DNA of 64,000 nt from the NCBI GenBank assembly GCA_905182735.1, contig CAJJCT010000003.1, forward strand, positions 1-64,000, read 5' to 3'. The number at the start of each line of letters is the position of its first letter. The first letter of the stretch is position 1. The notes under the pieces are model-generated. The model was not told where the DNA came from, did not search any database, and saw only the letters and a list, made by a program, of their open reading frames with translations. Shown here piece by piece: positions 30,095 to 37,617 of this stretch. The DNA is from Candidatus Marivariicella framensis (lineage in GTDB: Bacteria > Bacteroidota > Bacteroidia > Flavobacteriales > Flavobacteriaceae). Both the position numbers and the translations under genes were made by a program.

Positions 30095-30108
30095 ATCTTA
30101 ATTAAGAT
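30095..30108. promoter_or_regulatory. Perfect palindrome in a divergent promoter region
   Basis: ATCTTAATTAAGAT is a perfect 14-bp palindrome midway between the divergent starts at 30021 and 30145. It could be an operator, but in DNA this A+T-rich a chance match is plausible. Confidence 0.25.
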
Positions 30109-30144
30109 GTTCATATTCAAAATCCCTTTTCGTATATTTATTTT

Positions 30145-30372
30145 ATGAGTAGTACAGAATATTATAATACGAGAAAACAAGAGTTTATCAAGGATCTCAT
30201 CGAATTGATCAATAAGCATGTTGATATAGAGTATGAGGCTATAGAAAAATCCATGAAAGTTTATAATGAAGCAAGTAAAGACTATGCCTCAAAAGAGTGG
30301 ATTAAGGTTTACAAAGAAGCAATAAAAGACGCTCTAAATGAAGGAACTGACTTTGTCAATAAAACCTTGTAA
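30145..30372 (+). CDS. Small alpha-helical hypothetical protein
   Basis: The 75-residue protein is highly charged and predicted wholly helical (KQEFIKDLIELINKH, YEAIEKSMKVYNEASKDY, WIKVYKEAIKDALNEG). There is no signal peptide, membrane helix or Cys. I recognise no family. It stands alone on the plus strand between two minus-strand runs. Its start ATG is preceded by TATATTTA, a near match to the Bacteroidetes -7 box, which mildly supports expression. Confidence 0.5.
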   Translation: MSSTEYYNTRKQEFIKDLIELINKHVDIEYEAIEKSMKVYNEASKDYASKEWIKVYKEAIKDALNEGTDFVNKTL

Positions 30373-30457
30373 AAAAAAGTCTTAAGTTACCTGAACATAA
30401 GTTCATTCCACTTAGAGACTCAGTATAGCCAAATCAAAACAATTATTTAAAATAAAA

Positions 30458-31273
30458 TCACCTTAGGTAACTTCCATCTGGAAGGATATTGGGGAATTTA
30501 TATTTGGGATTTGTTAACAACGAAAATAATAGCGTGTCTTTACTTTTAACTAATTCTTTAGTGTATAAATCCCATTCTTGAGATATTTCACTTGATCTAT
30601 TTTTTTGTGCTCCTAAAATAGAAGTCATTCCCCAATAAATATATTCAGTTATCATACATTCATATTCACAAGTTTCATCATCATAAGTATACCATGCACC
30701 TGAAGGATATGAACTAGGTATTGATTTAAAGTTTCCTCCTCTAGATACATCCATAGCTTTTGCTAATAAACTTTTGTCATTTTCCCCAAAAACATTTGGA
30801 TAAGCATTTGCATATCCAGAATGAGTAATAACATGCCATACCTCTTCCAATGAAGCATCAAATCTTTCGTTTTGATTATTATTATGCCATGATGGTAATG
30901 TTTCGTCATCACCTAGGTCTTGAGCGTTTATACTTATTTGAGATTCATATTTCCATATAAATAAAGATGCCTTATTAGATTTTAAAGTTGAAATTAAAAA
31001 TGGATTATCAACATTTCCATCCTCATCATTATCAAGATACTGAGCCATAATATTGGCAGTATGTAGTAATTTTAAATCATCTACTTCAGGATAAGCGTAT
31101 ATGTAAAGTCCAAAAACATCAACTTTTCTATTTGTAGATTCGAAACCAATATCATTATGGCTTATAATTTTGAAATTAGGATCATTTCCAGGTAAAATAT
31201 TATTTATCGACTCATTTTTGGTACCACATGAGAAGATTATATAAAATATAAGTGGAAGAAATTCTTTTTTCAT
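30458..31273 (-). CDS. Lipoprotein of unknown function with a possible metal motif
   Basis: This 271-residue protein has a lipoprotein signal (IIFSC). I cannot name a family. Notable features are a Ca-loop-like DNDEDGNVDN near residue 92, an EEVWHVITHSGYANAYP segment near 142-158 whose Glu, His and His could bind a metal, a CEYEC pair with the following EYIYWGMTSI, and two Trp-rich stretches. The conserved-looking EVWHVITH core suggests a zinc-peptidase-like site, but it is not a canonical HExxH and this is inference. It lies 26 bp downstream of a DedA/YqaA-like gene on the same strand. Confidence 0.6.
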   Translation of the reverse strand: MKKEFLPLIFYIIFSCGTKNESINNILPGNDPNFKIISHNDIGFESTNRKVDVFGLYIYAYPEVDDLKLLHTANIMAQYLDNDEDGNVDNPFLISTLKSNKASLFIWKYESQISINAQDLGDDETLPSWHNNNQNERFDASLEEVWHVITHSGYANAYPNVFGENDKSLLAKAMDVSRGGNFKSIPSSYPSGAWYTYDDETCEYECMITEYIYWGMTSILGAQKNRSSEISQEWDLYTKELVKSKDTLLFSLLTNPKYKFPNILPDGSYLR

Positions 31274-31299
31274 TAATCAACAATTTACAAAATATACTT

Positions 31300-31749
31300 T
31301 CAAAATAACGAAAGACCCCAATAGGTTATTAATGCCCAAACGATATATCTAAGTGCTTTACCAACAAACATCCAAAGACTTACTAAATAGAAATGAGTTC
31401 GAAAGAACCCTAATCCTACAGCAATTGGATCTCCAATTATAGGAAGCCAGCAAAGAAAAGCTAGAGTACTTCCCCAATTATCTATATAGTTTTTCCAATT
31501 GGTTATTTTTTCTTTTTTTACTTTAAAATATTTTTCAATTATATTCCATTTACCTAATCTTCCTAAACCGTAACTACTCAACCCCCCCATCCAGCTTCCC
31601 AACGAAGCGACAAATAAACTAAGTGTTAAATCATAATTATTAGCAATCAAAATACTTAAAACAATTTCAGAACTAAGAGGGATAACAGTTGCTGCAAGAA
31701 AACTAGCAATAAAAAGACCTAGATACCCCCACTCTACAAATGACTCCAT
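31300..31749 (-). CDS. YqaA/DedA-family membrane protein
   Basis: The 149-residue membrane protein has four or so helices and the SNARE-associated (VTT/DedA) family pattern in its short YqaA form: GYLGLFIASFLAATVIPLSSEIVL, ASLGSWMGGLSSYGLGRLG, WLPIIGDPIAVGLGFFR. DedA-type proteins are linked to lipid carrier (undecaprenyl phosphate) or phospholipid translocation; YqaA itself is not characterised. It lies 15 bp after the CvfB-like gene on the same strand. Confidence 0.9.
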   Translation of the reverse strand: MESFVEWGYLGLFIASFLAATVIPLSSEIVLSILIANNYDLTLSLFVASLGSWMGGLSSYGLGRLGKWNIIEKYFKVKKEKITNWKNYIDNWGSTLAFLCWLPIIGDPIAVGLGFFRTHFYLVSLWMFVGKALRYIVWALITYWGLSLF

Positions 31750-31764
31750 AATTAAAAATTATAA

Positions 31765-32184
31765 TTAGTTGTTTTTAGTCAAACTAATAGAGTCAGAATT
31801 TATAATAATTTTCTTTTTTTTGTATAAAACTCCGATTGCTTTTTTAAAAGCTTTTTTACTCATATTTAGTTGAGCAGTGATATCATCAGGACTACTTTTA
31901 TCATTTAAAAAAATAGTATTTTTTTGTTCAAGTTTATTTAAAACTTCTGAACAATTTCTTTCTATGACATTAAGAAAACCTTGCTTGTTAAGTGAAATAT
32001 CTAGCTTTCCATCCTCACGAATTTTCTTAATATATCCAATAGTTTCCATTCCAGTTTCAATTGGAATATAAATCTCATTGTTGTATAACAATCCTTCTTC
32101 TGAATTGTTTATCTCAACAATAAAGCCAAGATTAGTTTGTCTTCCGATAATTATTTGAACCTGATCACCTTCTTTAAAACTCAT
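31765..32184 (-). CDS. Short CvfB-like S1/winged-helix RNA-binding protein
   Basis: This 139-residue protein matches the C-terminal half of CvfB/YitL, which is normally about 280 residues with S1 domains and a winged helix. An S1-like barrel covers about residues 1-65 (GDQVQIIIGRQTNLGFIVEI, GLLYNNEIYIPIETG, YIKKIREDGKLDISL). A winged-helix tail covers 75-135 (DKSSPDDITAQLNMSKKAFKKAIGVLYKKKKI). The first S1 domains are missing. Upstream lie only 24 bp before the azurin gene, so no remnant of them is present. RNA binding is expected from the fold. Confidence 0.8.
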   Translation of the reverse strand: MSFKEGDQVQIIIGRQTNLGFIVEINNSEEGLLYNNEIYIPIETGMETIGYIKKIREDGKLDISLNKQGFLNVIERNCSEVLNKLEQKNTIFLNDKSSPDDITAQLNMSKKAFKKAIGVLYKKKKIIINSDSISLTKNN

Positions 32185-32208
32185 AAATAAAAATTCTTTA
32201 AAAACTGA

Positions 32209-32676
32209 TCATTTAACTATTAAAATACCTCTCATTACCCCATAATGTCCAGGAAAAGAACAGATATAGATATATGACCCTTTTTCAGGAGCATCAAAAA
32301 TGATTGTATCACTTTCACCTCCCCCTATAAGTTTTGTGTGAGCAATTACATCATCTCCTTCAGCAATATATTCATTATCACGAGCTTTCATAGCTCTAGT
32401 AGCATATTCAGTAACATCAACTCCCTTTTTAAGTAAAACAAAGTTATGTCCCATTATTTTTTTATCAAATTCACCAATATGGTTTAGGGTCAATGTAATT
32501 TTCTGTCTAGAATTTACATAAATGAATTTTTTGTCAAAAAGCATATTATCACTAGAGGACAACTCAATTAATATTTCTTTGGGAACTTTGGTCTGACTTT
32601 TTGAATCTGTTTTATTTTTCGCAGTGTTTGAACATCCGATTAATAAAATAAAACTTAATAAATATATCTTTTTCAT
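32209..32676 (-). CDS. Azurin-type blue copper lipoprotein
   Basis: The 155-residue cupredoxin has a lipoprotein signal (LLIGC, Cys15) and all type-1 copper ligands in azurin spacing: His77 in KIMGHNFVL, Cys139, His144 and Met148 in CSFPGHYGVM. ATRAMKARDNEYIAEGDDVIAHTKLIGGGESD is the typical azurin mid-region. Azurins carry electrons between periplasmic redox partners; a lipid-anchored form is usual in Bacteroidota. A -7 promoter box lies just upstream at 32691-32698. It may head a run with the CvfB-like and YqaA genes. Confidence 0.95.
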   Translation of the reverse strand: MKKIYLLSFILLIGCSNTAKNKTDSKSQTKVPKEILIELSSSDNMLFDKKFIYVNSRQKITLTLNHIGEFDKKIMGHNFVLLKKGVDVTEYATRAMKARDNEYIAEGDDVIAHTKLIGGGESDTIIFDAPEKGSYIYICSFPGHYGVMRGILIVK

Positions 32677-32690
32677 TCTAATTTTTTGTG

Positions 32691-32698
32691 CAAATATA
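32691..32698 (-). promoter_or_regulatory. -7 box (TATATTTG on the minus strand) for azurin
   Basis: On the minus strand TATATTTG matches TAnnTTTG, 15 bp before the azurin ATG. A 12-bp palindrome TAAGATATCTTA at 32707-32718 overlaps where the -33 element should be, a possible operator. There is no good TTG. Confidence 0.4.
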
Positions 32699-32762
32699 AG
32701 TCCTAATAAGATATCTTAAAAGGATTTAAATTTTTTTAAAATCTTAAAAACAGGAATATTAT

Positions 32763-34364
32763 CTATAATAAGTATTCTGTTGTTACAAAATTGGACTCAT
32801 TAGAATTCAATAAATTTTCAAGAATTTCGTTATTGTAAGGGGTGTCTTTTGACGCTACAAATGTTCTTATTGAAAAAGAACGAAGGGCATCATAAACACT
32901 TAATGTGCTTACTGCAGAATTCTTTCTTCCTGTAAATGGATAAACATCAGGTCCTCTTTGGCATGCAGAATTGAGATTTACCCGACAAACTAGATTTGCT
33001 AAAGTATCAATTAATGGACCTATTTTTCTAACATCACGACCAAAAAGACTTACCTGTTGACCGTAGTCAGTATCAGCCATAGCATCTAAAGGTTCATCAA
33101 TATCTTTATAAGAAATAATTGGTATTACTGGTCCAAATTGCTCCTCATGATATACTTTCATTTTATCATTAACTGGATATAATACAGCAGGAAATGAATA
33201 GTTTTCACTTAATTCACCACCTTTTTTATTTATTATTTTTGCCCCATATTTAACAGCATCATCAATTAAATCTTTTATATATTTAGGTTTATTTGGTTCA
33301 GGAAGTGGAGTTAAAAAAGCATCTTTTTCCCATGGCATGCCAAATTTAAGTTTATCAACTTCTTCAGAAAACTTTCTATTAAATTCATCAATAATTGATT
33401 CATGCACATATAGAACTTTCAACGCTGTACATCTTTGACCGTTATATGAAAGTGTTCCAGAAATACACTCCTTAACAGTATGCTCAAGATCAGCATCAGG
33501 AAGAATAATTCCTGGATTTTTTGCTTCAAGACCTAAAACCAGTCTTAATTTATTTTTTTTAGGATGTTCGTCTTGAAGAGCTACTGCTGAATTACTGTGA
33601 CCAATTAAAGCAAGAACATCAATAGCCCCAGTTTTCATTATTGGAGAAGCAATTTTTCTTCCTCTTCCAAATAGAATATTAACAACACCAGGAGGAAAAC
33701 TTTCTTGAAATGCCTGTAAAAGTGGATAAATCAAGAGAACCCCATGTTTAGCAGGCTTAAATATTGCAGTATTCCCCATTATAATTGCTGGAATTAATAA
33801 GCAAAAAGTTTCATTAAGAGGATAATTATAGGGTCCTAAACAGAGAATAACTCCTAGTGGACCCCTTCTAATATGTGCGTAAATCCCTCCCTCTTTGTCA
33901 AAACGTGCACTTTTACGGTCTAAGTTTTTGTAAGCCTCAATAGTATCATTAATATAATCAATAGTCCTATCAAATTCTTTGTAAGAATCACTCTTATTTT
34001 TACATATCTCCCACATCAAAAGTTTTACTACAATATCCCGATGCTCTTTCATTTTCTTTACAAAAACCTCCATGCATTTTAATCTTTCGGACACCTTCAT
34101 TGTTGGCCATAAGCCTTTACCTTTTCCGTATGCATTTTCCGCAGCTTTTAATGCTTCAAGAGCACTTTTTGTTTCCATATCCGGTATTGAACCAAGTAAA
34201 GTCGGTTTAAGAGCTCCTTCTTTATTTGGAGTTCGAATTGAAGAAAAGACTTCTGTAGTGTTTCCTTTCCACTTTTTTAGTTGTCCATTTACAAGGTAAC
34301 TGTCACAATTAATGGGGCTTATTCGAAATTCTTCAGGTATTTCATTAATAGATGAAGTACTCAT
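32763..34364 (-). CDS. GapN-like aldehyde dehydrogenase (possible NADP-dependent glyceraldehyde-3-phosphate dehydrogenase)
   Basis: This 533-residue ALDH has features of the ALDH11/GapN branch: [32 protein letters not shown], the catalytic Cys in [28 protein letters not shown], and [19 protein letters not shown], which resembles plant GapN (NSAPARGPD). The usual LELGGKNP is VLGLEAKNP here, so the general-base Glu is two residues nearer the Lys than normal. GapN oxidises glyceraldehyde 3-phosphate to 3-phosphoglycerate and makes NADPH without ATP. It is longer than typical GapN (about 480-500) through an N-terminal extension. The substrate is not proven. Confidence 0.8.
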   Translation of the reverse strand: MSTSSINEIPEEFRISPINCDSYLVNGQLKKWKGNTTEVFSSIRTPNKEGALKPTLLGSIPDMETKSALEALKAAENAYGKGKGLWPTMKVSERLKCMEVFVKKMKEHRDIVVKLLMWEICKNKSDSYKEFDRTIDYINDTIEAYKNLDRKSARFDKEGGIYAHIRRGPLGVILCLGPYNYPLNETFCLLIPAIIMGNTAIFKPAKHGVLLIYPLLQAFQESFPPGVVNILFGRGRKIASPIMKTGAIDVLALIGHSNSAVALQDEHPKKNKLRLVLGLEAKNPGIILPDADLEHTVKECISGTLSYNGQRCTALKVLYVHESIIDEFNRKFSEEVDKLKFGMPWEKDAFLTPLPEPNKPKYIKDLIDDAVKYGAKIINKKGGELSENYSFPAVLYPVNDKMKVYHEEQFGPVIPIISYKDIDEPLDAMADTDYGQQVSLFGRDVRKIGPLIDTLANLVCRVNLNSACQRGPDVYPFTGRKNSAVSTLSVYDALRSFSIRTFVASKDTPYNNEILENLLNSNESNFVTTEYLL

Positions 34365-34394
34365 ATATTAGATTTAATTAATTAAAATTTTGAT

Positions 34395-34574
34395 TTATTT
34401 TTTTTCTTTACTGGGAGGAATTCTCCCCCAATTTCCACCACCATCATAGTCTACTGAATCTGTTTTTTCAGTATAATCTCTTCTTGGTTTATTTTCGGAA
34501 AACCCCATTATAAAAGAAGAAATAACTCCCCCAAAAACTAAAAACCCTATAAAAAAAATGACAGCAACTCCCAT
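34395..34574 (-). CDS. Small membrane protein (59 aa), unknown
   Basis: I place the start at ATG 34574, giving 59 residues. The longer frame to 34637 would overlap the upstream gene's coding sequence. One N-terminal membrane helix (MGVAVIFFIGFLVFGGVISSFIMGF) is followed by a charged soluble tail (ENKPRRDYTEKTDSVDYDGGGNWGRIPPSKEKK). It starts 2 bp after the stop of the 56-residue gene upstream, so the two form a tandem pair. No family is recognised. Confidence 0.6.
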   Translation of the reverse strand: MGVAVIFFIGFLVFGGVISSFIMGFSENKPRRDYTEKTDSVDYDGGGNWGRIPPSKEKK

Positions 34575-34576
34575 GT

Positions 34577-34747
34577 CTATTTTTGATTTAAAACTTGTTT
34601 GAAGTATCCTCCAGCAGCAAGAATTGATGGAACCCAAATACCTACGTACATACCCTCATCTTTGAGTCCAGTAAACCATAACCCTACGGAGAAGCAGAAA
34701 CTAAAAAAAGCAGCTCCTAATAACAAATAATCTGATTTTTTAAACAT
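34577..34747 (-). CDS. Small two-helix membrane protein (56 aa), unknown
   Basis: I read this gene directly from the minus strand: ATG at 34747, TAG at 34577-34579. It encodes 56 residues, with a first helix LLLGAAFFSFCFSVGLWF, a short GLKDEGMY loop, and a second helix VGIWVPSILAAGGYF. The start MFKKSDYLLLG and the GIWVPSILA signature resemble uncharacterised small membrane proteins I recall from marine bacteria. The role is unknown. It is coupled to the 59-residue gene downstream (2 bp) and lies near the GapN-like gene, so it may be co-transcribed. Confidence 0.6.
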   Translation of the reverse strand: MFKKSDYLLLGAAFFSFCFSVGLWFTGLKDEGMYVGIWVPSILAAGGYFKQVLNQK

Positions 34748-34883
34748 GTATAATTAATTATATTACGGGTATGAAGGTAGTAATTATAATCAACACTTTG
34801 TAATATCTATAAAAACTAAAAAGCCATATTTTAATACATAATAAAGTAATAATTCACCTTTTACTATTGTATTATTGATTTAG

Positions 34884-34913
34884 AACTTATTTTATTAAAC
34901 CTTAAAATAAGTT
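34884..34913 (+). promoter_or_regulatory. Inverted repeat (11-bp perfect arms) before the D-aminoacylase-like gene
   Basis: AACTTATTTTA (34884-34894) and TAAAATAAGTT (34903-34913) are perfect complements around an 8-nt loop, ending 14 bp before the ATG at 34928. It could be an operator or an mRNA leader hairpin near the start codon. Confidence 0.4.
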
Positions 34914-34927
34914 TTGTATTTTTAAAT

Positions 34928-36508
34928 ATGATTAAATCTACAATTACATTCAGTTTATCAACTCTTGCCTTATTTATTTTCAGTTGTGATTCAAATATTA
35001 ATTATGATATTATCATCTCTCAAGGAGAGGTATATGATGGTTCTGGGTCTAAATCAATTATTACAGATATTGGTATAATTGATTCTGATATTATTAAAAT
35101 AGGGAGCTTAGATGGTTCTAATGCCAAACAAATAATCAATGCCAAAGGACTAGTAGTTTCTCCGGGATTTATTGATGTTCATGCACATTTAGATCCTATT
35201 TTAAAGTTATCAAATTGTGAAAGTCACTTGAGGCAAGGAGTTACAACGAGTCTTGGAGGACCTGATGGATCTAGTCCCTGGCCATTTGGAAAATTTTTAG
35301 ACACTTTAGATCAAATAGGCGTAGGAATGAATGTTGGTTATTTGATTGGACATAATACTGTTAGAAAAAATGTAATGTCTCTAGAAAATAGAGCTCCAAC
35401 AAAAGATGAAATGGGCATTATGAAATCACAAATCTCTTTAGCTATGGATGAAGGTGCATTTGGAATTTCAACAGGTCTAAAATACCTACCAGGAAATTTT
35501 TCAGAAATTGATGAAATTATTAGTTTGTCTAAAGAAGCATCTAAAAAAGGTGGAATTTACACCTCTCATCTAAGAGATGAAGGTCTAGGAGTTATAGCAT
35601 CTGTAAAAGAGGCCATCGATATTTCTAAGTATGCGGAAATTCCTGTTATTTTAACCCATCACAAAGTTATCGGTAAACCTATGTGGGGTAAAAGCTCTCA
35701 AACTCTTGCTTTAGTTGATTCTGCAAGGGTAGCAGGTTTAGATATATTAATGGATCAATATCCTTACGAGGCTAGTTATACCGGAATATCTGTTTTAATT
35801 CCTGGATGGGCAAGAGCTGGTGGTAATAAACAATTCGCCAAACGAATAGAAAATCCATCACTTAGAGATAGTATTAAAAAAGGAATAATTTTCAATATTT
35901 TAAATGATAGAGGCGGAAATGACCTTAATAGAGTTCAATTTGCAAAAGTTAGATGGATGCCTGAGCTTGAAGGAAAAACTTTAAAATATTGGGCTAAAAC
36001 TAGAGGTTTAAATCCATCAGTTGAAAATGGAGCAGAGTTAGTAATAGAAGCTCAATTAAAAGGAGGGGCTTCGTGTGTCTTTTTTGCAATGGATAAAAAA
36101 GATGTTGAAAATATAATGAAACATCCTAAAACAATGATTGCCTCTGACGGAAGACTTGTTAGTCCTGGAGATGGACACCCTCATCCTAGATGGTATGGAA
36201 CTTTCCCGAGAGTTCTTGGTCATTATGTAAGAGAAAAAAATATTCTTTCGTTATCAGAAGCAATTTATAAGATGACATTACTTCCAGCCCAAACCATTGG
36301 CCTAAAAAATCGAGGAATGATTAAAGAAGGAATGAAAGCTGATATCACTATTTTTAATTCTAACACAATTATCGATAAAGCAACTTTCGAAAAACCTCAT
36401 CAATACTCCGAGGGAATTCATTATGTTATAGTCAACGGTAAATTAGCTATTGACGATAAAAATTTCACAAATAAAAAAGCAGGAGTGGTTTTAAGATTTA
36501 ATAATTAA
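34928..36508 (+). CDS. N-acyl-D-amino-acid deacylase-like lipoprotein
   Basis: This 526-residue protein has a lipoprotein signal (LFIFSC, Cys20). It belongs to the D-aminoacylase branch of amidohydrolases: HxH in FIDVHAHLDP (H85, H87), LRQGVTT, His in YTSHLRDEG and LTHHKVIG, Asp in IASDGRLVSPGDGHPHPR, and the C-terminal SEAIYKMTLLPAQTIGLKNRGMIKEGMKADITIF. The Cys ligand found in classic D-aminoacylase after LRQGVTT is not seen here (SLGGPDGSSPW instead), so substrate and metal number are uncertain. It heads a plus-strand operon with a cupin and an SDR. Confidence 0.9.
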   Translation: MIKSTITFSLSTLALFIFSCDSNINYDIIISQGEVYDGSGSKSIITDIGIIDSDIIKIGSLDGSNAKQIINAKGLVVSPGFIDVHAHLDPILKLSNCESHLRQGVTTSLGGPDGSSPWPFGKFLDTLDQIGVGMNVGYLIGHNTVRKNVMSLENRAPTKDEMGIMKSQISLAMDEGAFGISTGLKYLPGNFSEIDEIISLSKEASKKGGIYTSHLRDEGLGVIASVKEAIDISKYAEIPVILTHHKVIGKPMWGKSSQTLALVDSARVAGLDILMDQYPYEASYTGISVLIPGWARAGGNKQFAKRIENPSLRDSIKKGIIFNILNDRGGNDLNRVQFAKVRWMPELEGKTLKYWAKTRGLNPSVENGAELVIEAQLKGGASCVFFAMDKKDVENIMKHPKTMIASDGRLVSPGDGHPHPRWYGTFPRVLGHYVREKNILSLSEAIYKMTLLPAQTIGLKNRGMIKEGMKADITIFNSNTIIDKATFEKPHQYSEGIHYVIVNGKLAIDDKNFTNKKAGVVLRFNN

Positions 36509-36518
36509 TAAGACTATA

Positions 36519-36830
36519 ATGTATTTAAATGAAATTAACTCAAAAGAAATTATACCGGGCTTGCACGGTAAAATTATTCATGGTAATTCAATTAGTTGGG
36601 CATTTTGGGATGTAGATAAAGGTACTGAAGTTCCAAAACATAATCATTTTCATGAGCAAATCATGCATGTGTTAGAAGGTAAATTTGAATTTACATTAAA
36701 TGGTAAAACATCATTATATGGACCCGGGTCTGTTGTTGTTATTCATTCAAATGTTCCGCACTCAGGAAAAGCGATAACTAGCTGTAAATTAATGGATGTC
36801 TTTAGTCCAGTAAGAGAAGAATACCGTTAA
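36519..36830 (+). CDS. Cupin-domain protein
   Basis: The 103-residue protein is a single cupin barrel. It carries the two cupin motifs: PKHNHFHEQIMHVLEGKFEFTLNG (metal ligands His, His, Glu, His) and GPGSVVVIHSNVPHSGKA. Small cupins of this type often bind a metal and act as sensors, isomerases or dioxygenases. The gene lies 10 bp after the D-aminoacylase-like lipoprotein and directly before the SDR, so it probably shares their pathway. No more precise function is visible. Confidence 0.9.
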   Translation: MYLNEINSKEIIPGLHGKIIHGNSISWAFWDVDKGTEVPKHNHFHEQIMHVLEGKFEFTLNGKTSLYGPGSVVVIHSNVPHSGKAITSCKLMDVFSPVREEYR

Positions 36831-37616
36831 ATGGAGATATCATTAAAAGGAAAACAAGCTTTAATAGGAGGTAGTTCAAAGGGAATTGGTCTAGCAATAG
36901 CTAAACAACTAGCTAGCTCAGGAGCATCTGTTTGTTTAATGGCAAGAAATAAATCTAAAATGAAAGAAATTATCAAAAATCTTCCATCAGATAAAGGACA
37001 AGTTCATCATTTTTTACAAGTAGACTTTTCAGACTTTAATAGCTTCAAAGTTAAACTTGACGTTTTTTTTAAGGAAAATAAAATTGATATACTTGTAAAT
37101 AATACTCAAGGACCTCCATCAGGAAATTCACTATCCAAATCAATTCAAGATTATCAAATCTCCTTTGACTTGTTATTTAAAAATATTGTTTACGCAACCA
37201 CATTAGCTATGTCACATATGAAAAGACAGGGATGGGGAAGAATAATTAATATTGCTTCAATTTCAGTTCGTGAACCTTTAAATTATTTAGTCTTATCCAA
37301 TACTATTAGAGCAGCAGTTGTTGCATGGGGTAAAAGTCTTTCTTTTGATGTTGCTCAATATGGAATAACGGTTAATAGTATTTTGACAGGATATTTTGAT
37401 ACTGAAAGAATAGCACAATTAAACGCAGCTAAAGCAAAAAGTTTAAATATTTCAGAATCTCAAGTTCTTTTAGCTATGAAGGAAATGGTTCCAGTTAATC
37501 GTCTTGGAATACCTGAAGAATATGGGTATTTAGTGTCTTTTTTAGCTTCAAATAAAGCTGCTTATATTAATGGAACTGCAATTCCAATAGATGGAGGTTT
37601 ACTAAAATCATATTAA
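36831..37616 (+). CDS. Short-chain dehydrogenase/reductase lacking the catalytic Lys
   Basis: The 261-residue protein is an SDR with the Rossmann nucleotide motif GGSSKGIGLAIAKQL, LARNxxK-like SVCLMARNKSK (hinting at NADPH), DILVNNTQGPPS and the C-terminal GTAIPIDGGLL. The active-site Ser and Tyr can be placed (NIASISVREPLNY) but the Lys expected four residues after the Tyr is Ser (YLVLS). A divergent FabG-like branch with PLxxLVLSN in this place is known to me, so the change is probably ancestral. It starts immediately after the cupin stop codon. Confidence 0.85.
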   Translation: MEISLKGKQALIGGSSKGIGLAIAKQLASSGASVCLMARNKSKMKEIIKNLPSDKGQVHHFLQVDFSDFNSFKVKLDVFFKENKIDILVNNTQGPPSGNSLSKSIQDYQISFDLLFKNIVYATTLAMSHMKRQGWGRIINIASISVREPLNYLVLSNTIRAAVVAWGKSLSFDVAQYGITVNSILTGYFDTERIAQLNAAKAKSLNISESQVLLAMKEMVPVNRLGIPEEYGYLVSFLASNKAAYINGTAIPIDGGLLKSY

Positions 37617-37617
37617 C

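Noticed and set aside
30384-30473. 9-bp inverted repeat AAGTTACCT/AGGTAACTT between convergent genes
   Set aside because: The arms are over 70 nt apart, one is inside a coding gene, and there is no supporting T-tract; probably chance.
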